Positions 44,351 to 53,270 of a stretch of 64,000 nucleotides of DNA are shown here, piece by piece (the stretch's first letter is position 1; every line of letters starts with the position of its first letter). Both the position numbers and the translations under genes were made by a program. The DNA comes from an uncultured Collinsella sp. Its GTDB lineage: Bacteria > Actinomycetota > Coriobacteriia > Coriobacteriales > Coriobacteriaceae. The notes under the pieces were generated by a model. The model was not told where the DNA came from, made no database searches, and was given only the letters and a program-made list of their open reading frames with translations. Location: the NCBI GenBank assembly GCA_937925715.1, contig CALAMG010000002.1:62001-126000 (forward strand), given 5' to 3'.

Positions 44351-44917
44351 CTATTTGAGCTTACGGGTCTTGGGCTTAAAGCGCATGCCCGTCTGGCGTC
44401 CGCCACGCGCGGAGAATCCATAGCCGGACTGCGGCACGACACCGGACATCAAAAACGGAATGGCAACCAGACCCGTCAGGATCGAGGACGGCAGCGCATG
44501 GCCGAAGATCGCCACGACAAAGCTCGTCTCCAAACCCATAAACAGCAAGATGATGCTGTAGATCACATTAATGACGAGCGCGAAGGCGCCCACAGTGACG
44601 CCGCGCGCACTCGGGGTACCGCCCGTCTGACCGACGGCGCTGTGCACCAGGGCAAAAGAACCCACGGTCAGCAGGAGTGACATAACGCCCACCGGCACGG
44701 CAGCGGACAGGTCATAAAACAAGCCGCTGCAAAAACCGCACACGACGGCACGGGTCGGGTCGCCCGAGAACACGCTTAGGCACACCAGGATAATCATGAA
44801 GTTGACGCGACCGCCCGCAATGGAGATCTGCGGTGCCAGGCCTGCCTGCAGCAGCACGCACACGATGGCGGCGATCACAAACGTACGGGAGCTCATCCCC
44901 TGCTCGTGTAGATCCAT
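44351..44917 (-). CDS. mreD: Rod-shape-determining membrane protein MreD
   Basis: The 188-residue protein is almost entirely hydrophobic, with five or six membrane helices, and is recognised mainly from its position between mreC and mrdA. The NFMIILVCLSVFSGDPTRAVVCGFCSGLFYDL segment resembles the conserved MreD G-x-x-x-G-L-x-x-D pattern. It helps anchor the MreB elongation complex. ATG at 44917 is preferred over one six bases upstream because AGGGGG then has a spacing of 7. The last 20 residues are basic. Confidence 0.85.
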   Translation of the reverse strand: MDLHEQGMSSRTFVIAAIVCVLLQAGLAPQISIAGGRVNFMIILVCLSVFSGDPTRAVVCGFCSGLFYDLSAAVPVGVMSLLLTVGSFALVHSAVGQTGGTPSARGVTVGAFALVINVIYSIILLFMGLETSFVVAIFGHALPSSILTGLVAIPFLMSGVVPQSGYGFSARGGRQTGMRFKPKTRKLK

Positions 44918-44928
44918 GGACATGCCCC

Positions 44929-45927
44929 CTATTCGCTCGAGCCGGAATCGGTCGTCTCGGACGTGTCGGAACTGTCATCCGAGCTCTCGTCCTTCGTCTT
45001 GGTCGCAGCATCGCGCGACGTTCCCTGCGGTGTGCTGTTGGCCGTCCTCACGTCTTCATCCGAGGCCGACTGTTCGTCGGTCAGCGAGGTGATGACCAGC
45101 ACTTCCTCGTTGTTCTCGGCCGTCGTCTGGGCGCGCACCACAATGGTGTAGTACACGTCGTTTGCCGATTTCTCAACCGACGAGACGGTGCCAAGCGGAA
45201 GGCCCTTGGGGAACACGCCACCGATGCCCGAGGTCACGATGATATCGCCAACCTTAACGTCGGAGTCAACGCTCACGTACTCAAGACGCAGCGTGCCGTC
45301 AGCCTGACCCTGTAGCATGCCCTGAGCGCGCGTGTCCTGCACCATAGCGGACACGCCGGAGTTCTCGTCGCCAATCAGGCGCACGGTAGAGGTCTTGGCC
45401 GATACCTCGATAATCTGGCCGATAACACCGGCAGAGCTCGTCACGGGCATGTTGATGGTAAGGCCGTCGGCAGAGCCCTTGTCGATGGTAACGGTCGAGG
45501 TCCAGGCATCGCCGGAAGCACCAACGATACGAGCTGCGGTCGATTTGAGGTTATAGGTCGACTGCAGGCCGACCAGCCCCTCCAGACGCTCGGCGGTCTT
45601 TTGAGCCTCGGAGAGCTCAGCAACTTTAGAGGTCAGTTCCTCGTTTTGCTTCTTGAGCTCGTCGAGCGTGTCCTGCGACGCCGTAAGGTTAGAGAACACG
45701 TTGCCGATCGCATTGAAAGGAGCCGCCACGGCCGAGCCCACGAAGCGCACCGGCGAGGTAATCGTCGTTACGCCCGAACGCACGGCATGAATCGGTCCTG
45801 CCTCGCCCTCGCGGATGTAAAACGTGAGCAGCAACACCGAAATCAGGCTGAAAACAATCAACGGGCGCATACCCGTTGATTGTCGCTTGGTATTCAGATT
45901 TGTGGAGAAACCCGAAGATCGTGCCAA
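44929..45927 (-). CDS. mreC: Rod-shape-determining protein MreC
   Basis: MreC is a bitopic protein linking cytoplasmic MreB to the extracytoplasmic synthesis enzymes. The 332-residue product has a short basic N-terminus, one membrane helix (about residues 21-38), a coiled coil (about 85-118, LKKQNEELTSKVAELSEAQ) and the double beta-barrel domain (TIDKGSADGLTINMPV, VTSSGIGGVFPKGLPLG). A Ser/Asp/Glu-rich tail of about 50 residues follows. The start is TTG at 45927 after AGGTGG with a 7-base gap. Confidence 0.95.
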   Translation of the reverse strand: MARSSGFSTNLNTKRQSTGMRPLIVFSLISVLLLTFYIREGEAGPIHAVRSGVTTITSPVRFVGSAVAAPFNAIGNVFSNLTASQDTLDELKKQNEELTSKVAELSEAQKTAERLEGLVGLQSTYNLKSTAARIVGASGDAWTSTVTIDKGSADGLTINMPVTSSAGVIGQIIEVSAKTSTVRLIGDENSGVSAMVQDTRAQGMLQGQADGTLRLEYVSVDSDVKVGDIIVTSGIGGVFPKGLPLGTVSSVEKSANDVYYTIVVRAQTTAENNEEVLVITSLTDEQSASDEDVRTANSTPQGTSRDAATKTKDESSDDSSDTSETTDSGSSE

Positions 45928-45948
45928 ATGGAATCCACCTTTTGGAAA

Positions 45949-46992
45949 TTAAGCATTGGTCTGGACGAAGCCGCCATCAAACGCATTGGCCTCGAGCACG
46001 CGGGCACAGCCGTTAACGACGTTATCGAGCGCCGTGGGGCTGACGTTGACCGAAACGCCGGTCTCATCGCGCAGGCGCACGTCGAGACCGCGCAGCAGCG
46101 CGCCGCCACCAGTCAGCAAAATGCCGTAGTACATAAGGTCCGAGGCAAGATCGGGCGGCGTGGCATCGAGGGCGTCCTTAACGGCCTTGGCCATCTCGTC
46201 GAGCGGCTTGTTGAGCGCGCGACGAATCTCCTCGCTCTCGATGCGCACGGTCTTGGGCAGACCGGTGATCACGTCGCGGCCGTTGACCTCGACATCGAGC
46301 TCGTCCTTGAGCGGCACGGCGGAGCCGACCTTGATCTTGATGTCCTCTGCCGTACGCTCGCCGATGGCCAGGTTATAGGCATCACGAACGTGCGTGAGGA
46401 TGGCCTGATCGAACTCGTCGCCGGCAATACGGATGGACTGCGAGACGACGATGCCGCCCATAGCGATAACGGCAACCTCGGTGGTACCGCCACCGATGTC
46501 GATGACCATGGAGCCGGTGGGTTCCTCGACGGGCAGGTCGGCGCCGATAGCGGCGGCCATAGGCTCTTCGATCAGATAGGCCTGGCGAGCGCCGGCCTGG
46601 ATCGTAGCCTCAAAGACGGCACGCTTCTCGACCGACGTGACGCCGGAGGGAACGCAAACGACAACGCGCGGACGCGGGGTCCACGGATAGCGCTTCTCGG
46701 AAGCCTTGTCGATAAAGTAGCGAAGCATGGCCTCGGTAACATCGAAGTCGGCGATGACGCCGTCCTTCAGGGGACGAACGGCCACGATGTTGCCGGGCGT
46801 ACGGCCGAGCATGCGCTTTGCCTCGATACCGACCGCCAGGATGCGCTCGTCGTTCTTGTCGATGGCGACAACAGAGGGCTCGCGAATGACAATGCCCTTG
46901 CCGCGCACGGAGACAAGCGTATTTGCGGTGCCGAGGTCGATGGCAAGATCGCCCGCATAGCTACCGAAGAACATATCCATCAAAGAAAACAA
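45949..46992 (-). CDS. mreB: Rod-shape-determining protein MreB (bacterial actin)
   Basis: MreB filaments steer cell-wall synthesis around the cell. The 347-residue protein shows DLAIDLGTANTLV (phosphate 1), VVVCVPSGVT, the EEPMAAAIGADLPVEEPTGSMVIDIGGGTTEVAVI block and the LLTGGGALLRGLD adenosine motif. The likely start is TTG at 46992, close behind AGGAG; ATG codons four and six residues in lack a well-spaced site. It is the first gene of the shape operon. Confidence 0.97.
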   Translation of the reverse strand: MFSLMDMFFGSYAGDLAIDLGTANTLVSVRGKGIVIREPSVVAIDKNDERILAVGIEAKRMLGRTPGNIVAVRPLKDGVIADFDVTEAMLRYFIDKASEKRYPWTPRPRVVVCVPSGVTSVEKRAVFEATIQAGARQAYLIEEPMAAAIGADLPVEEPTGSMVIDIGGGTTEVAVIAMGGIVVSQSIRIAGDEFDQAILTHVRDAYNLAIGERTAEDIKIKVGSAVPLKDELDVEVNGRDVITGLPKTVRIESEEIRRALNKPLDEMAKAVKDALDATPPDLASDLMYYGILLTGGGALLRGLDVRLRDETGVSVNVSPTALDNVVNGCARVLEANAFDGGFVQTNA

Positions 46993-47052
46993 CGCAACTC
47001 CTGATGTGTTGGATGATTGCTGGAAAACTACTAGCTCATGATACTAGCGCAA

Positions 47053-47085
47053 GCCCGGCACCTCACTTGCGGTGAAGCGCCGGGC
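47053..47085 (-). terminator. GC-rich hairpin after the TPR gene, possible terminator
   Basis: A 7-bp stem (47053-47059 with 47079-47085) continues after a 1x1 mismatch into further pairing. On the minus strand it is followed only by TTGCGC, so termination may be weak and mreB may partly depend on read-through. Confidence 0.45.
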
Positions 47086-47107
47086 AAAGCTAAATCCCAT
47101 AAGGTCA

Positions 47108-48412
47108 CTACTGGTTGTCAGCAGCCGAGAAATCCATATCGAGCGAGGAAACGGCCCAGCCGATATGGTTGTCGGAGCGCACGAATTTGACGGTGTACTC
47201 CTGCTCGCCGCCCTTGGACAGCGATGCCTTCACCTTGGCGGTCGTCTCGGTCATGGACTGATCCATGCCCTCGACTGACACGGTGGCACCCTGCGGAATC
47301 GAGGAGATGATCATAGACTTGGCGTCCTCGGACAGGCTCGATGCAAGGCAAGACTCGGCCTTTGCGGTGTCACCGTCGCCGGCAGCCTGGAACAGATCGG
47401 TAACGACAGATTCCTGAGACGGGAAGCCAAAGCCGCGCGTGTAGGCAAAGCCCAGACCGCCCGCGGCGATCAAAATGAGCAGAAGCAGCACAATGAAGAC
47501 TTTGAGACCCGTGTGGCGATGGCGACGACGGACCTTGGCCTGCTTACGATCCTGACGGTCCTGCTGGACCATCTCGGACTCGGACAGCGTAAAGAAACCG
47601 GTGTCCGAGGGATCGGGCATAAACTGACCGGTCGCGCCCGTAGGATCGAGCGGATCGACGGCAGGAGCGTCCATCGCGGGCGCCGGAGCCGTGGCCATAG
47701 CCGTCTGGGCAGACAGCGCGGCAAGCGAATCGTGCACGCGGGCAAGCTCATCGGCCTGCTCGGAGGTGAGCTGGTAGATGCCATCGGCAGTAGCGGCGTT
47801 AAAGGCGTCGAGTGCGTCGGAGGGGCGGCCGGCGGCAGAAAGCGCCTGACCCATGCCGGCGTTGAGCGCACGCGTGTCGTCGCGGGGACCGGCAAAGTCG
47901 ATAGCCGTGCGGTAGGTCTCCACGGCATCCGCCGGACGGCCGAGCTTAATGAAGCAACGACCGAGCTCGCCGAGTGCGGCGGCAGGAGCCGGATTGGCGC
48001 CGTCGATGGCAGCCTGACGGAAGGCAGTACCCGCGTTGGCATAGTCGCCCGACTGGAACAGCGCGTTACCCAGGCCCAGATAGGCCTTGAACGGCGTGGC
48101 ATAGGAAGCATCCTGCGTAGCAGCAGAGAACGCCTGGGCGGCCGTCGTGTAGTCGCCCACGGCGGCGAGCGCCTTGCCGCGGTTGGTGAGCAGTGCGCCG
48201 CGCTTGCCGTAGGTGCCGTCGTTGAGGGCGGCGGCATAGGCCTCGGCGGCCTCGGCATACATGCCCAGGTGCATCAAGGCGTTACCACGAAGGTGATCGG
48301 CCTCGCCCATAATCTCATCGGGAGTTTTTGCCGCCCCAAGCATCTGGGCTGCAGCGGAAAAATCACCCGCGCGGTAAGCGGCGCGGCCCTGTTGGATCAG
48401 CTGGCTATTCAA
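47108..48412 (-). CDS. TPR-repeat membrane protein with an extracytoplasmic NTF2-like domain
   Basis: This 434-residue protein has five to six tetratricopeptide repeats in residues 1-235 (YAEAAEAYAAAL, YTTAAQAFSAAT, YANAGTAFRQAA, PADAVETYRTAI, PSDALDAFNAAT). A Pro/Ala-rich linker follows, then a basic stop-transfer stretch, one membrane helix (about 303-324) and a C-terminal 110-residue domain resembling the DUF4878/NTF2-like fold (VVTDLFQAAGDGDTAKAESCL). The TPR part should be cytoplasmic. TTG at 48412 has AAGGGG 6 bases upstream. It appears co-transcribed with the cyclophilin gene. Function unknown; a link to mreB is positional only. Confidence 0.72.
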   Translation of the reverse strand: MNSQLIQQGRAAYRAGDFSAAAQMLGAAKTPDEIMGEADHLRGNALMHLGMYAEAAEAYAAALNDGTYGKRGALLTNRGKALAAVGDYTTAAQAFSAATQDASYATPFKAYLGLGNALFQSGDYANAGTAFRQAAIDGANPAPAAALGELGRCFIKLGRPADAVETYRTAIDFAGPRDDTRALNAGMGQALSAAGRPSDALDAFNAATADGIYQLTSEQADELARVHDSLAALSAQTAMATAPAPAMDAPAVDPLDPTGATGQFMPDPSDTGFFTLSESEMVQQDRQDRKQAKVRRRHRHTGLKVFIVLLLLILIAAGGLGFAYTRGFGFPSQESVVTDLFQAAGDGDTAKAESCLASSLSEDAKSMIISSIPQGATVSVEGMDQSMTETTAKVKASLSKGGEQEYTVKFVRSDNHIGWAVSSLDMDFSAADNQ

Positions 48413-48423
48413 GGAAGTCCCCT

Positions 48424-48966
48424 TTACTCGTGAACGATCTCGACATGGACGATCTCGTCGCCGGCACGCAGCTGCGAAATCACATCAAGACCCTCGACCG
48501 TGGTACCAAAGACGGTGTAACCGGAATCGAGGTTATGCTGGGCGCCCAGGCAGAAGTAGAACTGCGAACCCGCGGAATCGGGGTCCATGGAGCGTGCCAT
48601 GGCAAGGGCACCATCGACATGGCTGTTGCGCGGATTGGTGGCAAACTCGCCCTTAATGCAGTAGCCGGGGCCACCGGTACCGGGCATGCCGTCGGGGCCC
48701 TCAAGACCGGCAGCGACGTCGGCGCCGGACATATCGCGGGTATTGGGGTCGCCGCCCTGAATGACAAAGCCGGGCACATAGCGATGGAACTTAAGGCCAT
48801 CATAGAAGCCCATCGTGGAAAGTTCGCAGAAGTTCGCGACATGAATGGGAGCGCCCTCGCCGTCAAACTTGACCTTGATGGTACCCTTCGACGTCTCGAT
48901 AACGGCGCACTCGTCGCCGGCAAGCTGATACTGGGGCGTGTAGAGCTCTTTCTTAAAACCAAACAT
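48424..48966 (-). CDS. ppiB: Cyclophilin-type peptidyl-prolyl cis-trans isomerase
   Basis: The 180-residue protein catalyses proline isomerisation in protein folding. It shows the cyclophilin core: ETSKGTIKVKFDGEGAPIHVANFCEL, YDGLKFHRYVPGFVIQGGDP (active-site Phe, His, Arg), ALAMARSMDPDSAGSQFYFCLG and YTVFGTTVEGLDVI. There is no signal peptide, so it is cytoplasmic. GGAAGGA precedes the ATG, and a good promoter lies just upstream. Confidence 0.93.
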   Translation of the reverse strand: MFGFKKELYTPQYQLAGDECAVIETSKGTIKVKFDGEGAPIHVANFCELSTMGFYDGLKFHRYVPGFVIQGGDPNTRDMSGADVAAGLEGPDGMPGTGGPGYCIKGEFATNPRNSHVDGALAMARSMDPDSAGSQFYFCLGAQHNLDSGYTVFGTTVEGLDVISQLRAGDEIVHVEIVHE

Positions 48967-49005
48967 GTGGTTCCTTCCTCGTGCGTTTAAAGCATATTTG
49001 TACGA

Positions 49006-49035
49006 ATTGTAGCAATAAGCATGCGCTTACATCAA
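49006..49035 (-). promoter_or_regulatory. Promoter of the cyclophilin-TPR pair
   Basis: TTGATG (49030-49035) and TACAAT (49006-49011) lie 18 bases apart on the minus strand, with the start point about 35-40 bases before the cyclophilin ATG. Confidence 0.68.
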
Positions 49036-49073
49036 TTGCGCACGTAGGTTATGCCGACTATGGCGAACTAATT

Positions 49074-50216
49074 TTAGGAACGCTGCTGCGGCTTCCAGGA
49101 GCCCACGTTGGCGTCGTACTGATTAAGCGCGCTGTTGCCACTCTGCGCGATGGGCGCCAGGATCTCGCTTTGGTGGGAACTCATCGACTCGCCATCGGGA
49201 ATGGCCAGCGAGATGTCCCAACTCTGGCAGATCACGTCGACGCGCTCATACATCCACTCGGCAAGCTGCTTTAAGTGGGCGATGTCGTCCGCATAGACCG
49301 TATCGTCTTGGTACTTAAGGTTGTTGAGCTCATCTTGCGTCTTTTTGATCTGGTCGCGCAGGGCGTAAGCACTCTGTGACAGCTCCTGACGGGTGGACAG
49401 CGGCGTTCGGAGATAGCCGTTGTTAAAGGAATCGATGACCTCGCCGATCTGGTCCTCGTCACCGTAGGACACGATGGTCTGATACAGACCGTCGAGCCTG
49501 GTATAGAGCTGATCATCGGTGAGCACGGTTTCTTCCTGGACCACCTCGGCAGAATCGTCCTGCTTGGTATCGTCCTCATTCGCCTCGCCCTTTTGGCGCG
49601 TGGGGAAGGTCGTCTGCGCGGCCTGGCCAAACTGGTCGTAGAAGCCAGGCATGACACCCATGGGATCGGCCGTCACGAACCAATAGGCACCGCCGCAAAC
49701 GACAGCAAGGACCGCGATGATAATGAGCGGCTTGGGGATATGACGCTTGTGCTTGTGATAGGCGTCCTCGTCGGGATGCACCTTACGCTTGGGTTTTTGA
49801 GCATCGTCATGCAGGGAAACGGGCGTGGGAATATCGACCTTGGGGATACCGAAATCCTTATCGAAAGCCGGCAGCACGCAGGTCTCATTGGGGTCGGCGG
49901 CGTCTGAGAGCACCGCAGCGGCAGAGGCCGGCGCATGCGGCACCTCGGTATCGATCTGCTCTTGCGTTAGGCGCGGAAAGCCCGCCGTGCGGCCCGCTGC
50001 CAGGTCGGATGCGGCCGCGTCCTCGGAGAGGATACCCGGAGCGGGGCGTCCGCATTTGGGACACGTACGATCGTGCGGAGAAAGACGGGCACCGCAGCCC
50101 TCGCAGAACACGAACTCGGTGTGCTCGGGACCATCGCCCGGACCCACATAGGCGTTGCAGTAGGGGCAGAACGAGGCGCCGTCCTCGATAGTCTTAAGGC
50201 AATGCGGGCAGATCAC
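49074..50216 (-). CDS. Double zinc-ribbon membrane protein of unknown function
   Basis: This 380-residue protein begins with two zinc ribbons, with cysteines at 3, 6, 17 and 20 (CPHC...CPYC) and at 38, 41, 52 and 55 (CEGC...CPKC). A disordered Asp/Pro/Ala-rich stretch, a basic His/Lys patch and one membrane helix (about 163-182) follow. An acidic linker and a helical extracytoplasmic domain (about 235-370) complete the protein. The GTG at 50216 (GAGG 5 bases upstream) places the first Cys pair at the very N-terminus; a TTG 10 codons upstream lacks a ribosome site. Topology would put the ribbons inside and the helical domain outside. I do not recognise the C-terminal domain. Confidence 0.68.
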   Translation of the reverse strand: MICPHCLKTIEDGASFCPYCNAYVGPGDGPEHTEFVFCEGCGARLSPHDRTCPKCGRPAPGILSEDAAASDLAAGRTAGFPRLTQEQIDTEVPHAPASAAAVLSDAADPNETCVLPAFDKDFGIPKVDIPTPVSLHDDAQKPKRKVHPDEDAYHKHKRHIPKPLIIIAVLAVVCGGAYWFVTADPMGVMPGFYDQFGQAAQTTFPTRQKGEANEDDTKQDDSAEVVQEETVLTDDQLYTRLDGLYQTIVSYGDEDQIGEVIDSFNNGYLRTPLSTRQELSQSAYALRDQIKKTQDELNNLKYQDDTVYADDIAHLKQLAEWMYERVDVICQSWDISLAIPDGESMSSHQSEILAPIAQSGNSALNQYDANVGSWKPQQRS

Positions 50217-50319
50217 GGCATCCTCTTTTCGAAGCAATTCAAACAATTGAGGTTAGAGCATAACATCGCCACGGCCCCACAGGAACAAGGCACCAATTCA
50301 ACATCGCCAGGGCGCGTAG

Positions 50320-53058
50320 CTACTTCTTCTTTTTGCTTGGCATCGAGACTTTGATGCCTTGGGCGGACTTGGTCACACGAGAGCGCTTAGCTCCGGTACT
50401 CTTCTTTTTCTTGGGCTGGGCCTGGGCCACGCCCTCGAGTGCGCGGGCCTCGGCCTCGCGAGCGGTGCGATCTTCGCGGCGCTGCGCCATGTCGGCGGCG
50501 ACGCGCTTGGCAAAACGTTCGGCCGTCGAGCCCGTCGAGCTCACCTTGCCGCCACCGCGACCCAGGCGGACACGCACACCGCGGCCAAAACCAGTTGCGG
50601 CATGACGACGACGCGGCTTGAGCGAATCCATCATCGTGGCGAGCTTAGAGAACACCGAGCAGGTAAAGACCACGATAACAGCCAAGATAACCATCTGGCC
50701 CATCGACAGGTTGGCAATAGACAGCAGCTCCGGGAATCCGATAACGCCCACCAGGATGCCGGCGACTACAAACACAAAGAGCACCACACGTAAGGGCGTG
50801 AGAGGCTGCGAGATGCGCCAGATTAGGCTGACGCTTGCCGCGCACGACGTAAGCAGGCACATCGTAGACAGCGTGAGCTGGCTAAAGCCAAACACGCGCG
50901 CCACAAAGATATCGAGCGCCGCAGCCAAAATGACCGCAATCGACGCCGGCAGTGCACGCTTGAGTACGTTGCTCAAAAACGCACCCTTCACACGAGCATT
51001 GTTGGGCTCCAGGCCCAACACAAAGCCCGGCGCGCCGATGCAGAAGAAGTTAATGAGCGTCATCTGGATGGGCTCGAAGGGGTACGGCGGCAGCGCGATA
51101 CACAGCGCCGCCAGGCCCATCGAGAACAGCGTCTTGGTCAGGAACAGTGAGGCCGAACGCTGCAGGTTGTTGATGGAGCGACGGCCCTCGGCCACCACGG
51201 CGGGCATCGAGGCAAAATCGTTGTCGACGAGTACGATCTCGGCCACGTTGCGCGCTGCATCGGAGCCGGCAGCCATCGCCACGGAGCAGTCGGCCTCCTT
51301 GAGCGCCAGCACGTCGTTGACGCCGTCGCCCGTCATGGCCACGGTGTGCCCGCGGCGTTTGAGCGCCTGTACGAGCTCGCGCTTCTGCTGCGGCGTCACA
51401 CGCCCAAAGACGTGATAGCGGTCCACCGCCGCATCGAGCTTGGCAGGCGTATCGAGGGTCGTGGCGTCCACGTAAGCGTCGGCGCCCGGCACACCCACCA
51501 CGCGCGCGATTGACGACACCGTACGCGGGTCGTCGCCGCTGATCACGTTGAGGGTCACGCCCTGCTCGTTAAAGTAGCCGATAGTCTCGGCCGCCGAGGT
51601 ACGAATCTCGTCACGAATAGTCACAAAACCCACGGGCTCGGCCTCGCCCACCATATCGCCATCGGGCGAAAAGCCGTCCACGCGCGCCACCACGAGCACA
51701 CGGCAGGTATCGGCGAGCTCGGCCACACGATTCTCGACCTGCGCAAATGCGCGGTCAGAGAGCACAAACTGCGCGGCGCCCATCACATAGGAGCCCTGCG
51801 CAAACGACGCACCGCTCCACTTTTTGGACGACGAGAACGGAATGACCGACAGCGGCTCGGACACCTCGACCGGACGATCAGCGTAGTAGTTAAGTAGCGC
51901 CTGGCAGGTCTCGTTGGCATCTGCCGAGGTCGCATGCGCCACATTGGCGAGCGCAAAATCGAGCACCGTGGTCTCGACGGGGACAGCCGCCTCATCCGAG
52001 TCCGCGCCAAAGCCAACACCCTCAACAGGCAGCGGGTAGGTGCCCTCGACCTCCATACGGCCCGAGGTGATGGTGCCCGTCTTGTCCAGGCACAAAACGT
52101 CGACGCGCGCGAGCGTCTCGATGCAGTAGAGCTGCTGTGCCAGCACCTTGCGACGCGCCAGGCGCACCGTGGCGATCGCGAGCACCGACGAGGTCAGCAG
52201 CACCAGGCCCTGCGGAATCATGCCCAGCAGGGCACCAACCGTGGACAGCAGCGCCGAAGAAGGCACACGGCCGGCCAGCAGCTCGGAGAAACACCAAGAA
52301 AGCGCGCTATCGCCCGGGGTTCCCGCGGCATCCCACAGCTCGCTCACACTCGAAGCAAAGAGCGCCAGACCAAGCGGAATCATGATAATGCTCGCGAACC
52401 GCACGATGGCATTCAACGCGTTCATGATCTCGGAATTGACCTTTTTGACGTACTTGGCCTCGTTGTTGATCTTTGCCACGTAGTTATCGGCGCCGACATG
52501 GATCACGCGGGCGCGCAGCAGGCCTGAGTCGATAAAGCTGCCGCTCATGAGCTCGGAGCCGGGCTGCTTTTTGATAAGATCGCTCTCGCCCGTCAGCAGA
52601 CTCTCGTTGACGAGCGCCTCGCCCGACACCACCACGGCGTCGGCGGGAATCTGGTCACCGCGCCCCAGGCGAATGATATCGTCGAGCACGATCTGGTCCA
52701 GGTCGAGCTCCACCTCGGCGCCATCGCGCACCGCGATGGCCTTCTTAGAGGTGAGCAGCGTAAGCTTGTCGACCATCCGCTTGGAACGCATGGACTGAAT
52801 GACGCCAATTGCCGTGTTCAAGAACACCACGAACAGAAACGTCAGGTTCTTAAACGAACCGGTCAGCAACACCAAAATCGCCAAGACCACGTTGATCAAG
52901 TTAAACAGCGTGCAGAGGTTCTCGATGATGAGCTCTTTGACCGACTTGGTCTTGAGCTCCATGTTGCGGTTGATCTTACCGGCGGCGATGCGCTCCTCGA
53001 CCTCGGCGGTCGAGAGTCCGCGCTCGATATCCGTTGCTGCCATACCACGTCCCATCAT
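50320..53058 (-). CDS. Cation-translocating P-type ATPase (P2-like), substrate unknown
   Basis: The 912-residue pump has the phosphorylation motif DKTGT (Asp325), the actuator TGES at 156-159, the hinge TGDGVNDVLALKEADCSVAM and the expected membrane helices. The helix that usually reads PEGL in Ca/Na-type pumps reads IPQGLVLLTS (residues 281-290), and there is no CPC/CPx, so heavy-metal transport is unlikely. Beyond the last helix is a basic, probably disordered cytoplasmic tail of about 110 residues ending in Lys4. ATG at 53058 lies about 8 bases after a TATACC -10 box and has no ribosome site, suggesting a near-leaderless message; an ATG at 53043 is the alternative. Confidence 0.88.
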   Translation of the reverse strand: MMGRGMAATDIERGLSTAEVEERIAAGKINRNMELKTKSVKELIIENLCTLFNLINVVLAILVLLTGSFKNLTFLFVVFLNTAIGVIQSMRSKRMVDKLTLLTSKKAIAVRDGAEVELDLDQIVLDDIIRLGRGDQIPADAVVVSGEALVNESLLTGESDLIKKQPGSELMSGSFIDSGLLRARVIHVGADNYVAKINNEAKYVKKVNSEIMNALNAIVRFASIIMIPLGLALFASSVSELWDAAGTPGDSALSWCFSELLAGRVPSSALLSTVGALLGMIPQGLVLLTSSVLAIATVRLARRKVLAQQLYCIETLARVDVLCLDKTGTITSGRMEVEGTYPLPVEGVGFGADSDEAAVPVETTVLDFALANVAHATSADANETCQALLNYYADRPVEVSEPLSVIPFSSSKKWSGASFAQGSYVMGAAQFVLSDRAFAQVENRVAELADTCRVLVVARVDGFSPDGDMVGEAEPVGFVTIRDEIRTSAAETIGYFNEQGVTLNVISGDDPRTVSSIARVVGVPGADAYVDATTLDTPAKLDAAVDRYHVFGRVTPQQKRELVQALKRRGHTVAMTGDGVNDVLALKEADCSVAMAAGSDAARNVAEIVLVDNDFASMPAVVAEGRRSINNLQRSASLFLTKTLFSMGLAALCIALPPYPFEPIQMTLINFFCIGAPGFVLGLEPNNARVKGAFLSNVLKRALPASIAVILAAALDIFVARVFGFSQLTLSTMCLLTSCAASVSLIWRISQPLTPLRVVLFVFVVAGILVGVIGFPELLSIANLSMGQMVILAVIVVFTCSVFSKLATMMDSLKPRRRHAATGFGRGVRVRLGRGGGKVSSTGSTAERFAKRVAADMAQRREDRTAREAEARALEGVAQAQPKKKKSTGAKRSRVTKSAQGIKVSMPSKKKK

Positions 53059-53066
53059 GTCGCGTC

Positions 53067-53072
53067 GGTATA
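53067..53072 (-). promoter_or_regulatory. Possible -10 element of the P-type ATPase gene
   Basis: TATACC on the minus strand lies 8 bases before the first ATG of the pump gene and directly after the T-run of the tRNA terminator. The -35 region is not convincing. Confidence 0.35.
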
Positions 53073-53073
53073 A

Positions 53074-53107
53074 GAAAACCGCCCGGACCATGCGAGGTTC
53101 GGACGGT
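53074..53107 (-). terminator. Terminator after tRNA-Arg(CCG)
   Basis: An 11-bp stem (53078-53088 with 53097-53107, with one A-C mismatch and one wobble) is followed by TTTTCTTAT on the minus strand, 12 bases after the tRNA 3' end. Confidence 0.7.
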
Positions 53108-53118
53108 CTTACGTTCGA

Positions 53119-53195
53119 TGGTGCCCCATGTTGGATTCGAACCAACGGCCTTCTGCTCCGGAGGCAGACGCTCTAATCCCCTGAGCTAATAGGGC
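53119..53195 (-). tRNA. tRNA-Arg, anticodon CCG
   Basis: All four arms can be folded on the minus strand: a 7-bp acceptor stem (GCCCTAT with ATGGGGC), the D arm GCTC/GAGC, the anticodon stem TCTGC/GCAGA around CTCCGGA, and the T arm with TTCGAAT. The CCA end is encoded. The anticodon CCG reads CGG (Arg). The gene has its own promoter and terminator. Confidence 0.95.
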
Positions 53196-53206
53196 GAACG
53201 GTAGGC

Positions 53207-53236
53207 ATTATACCCAAGTGCGCCGCGGGCTAACAA
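53207..53236 (-). promoter_or_regulatory. Promoter of tRNA-Arg(CCG)
   Basis: TTGTTA (53231-53236) and a consensus TATAAT (53207-53212) lie 18 bases apart on the minus strand, 12 bases from the mature tRNA 5' end. Confidence 0.8.
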
Positions 53237-53270
53237 AATAATAGAAAAAGCTTTGCAATTACGTGGGAGA

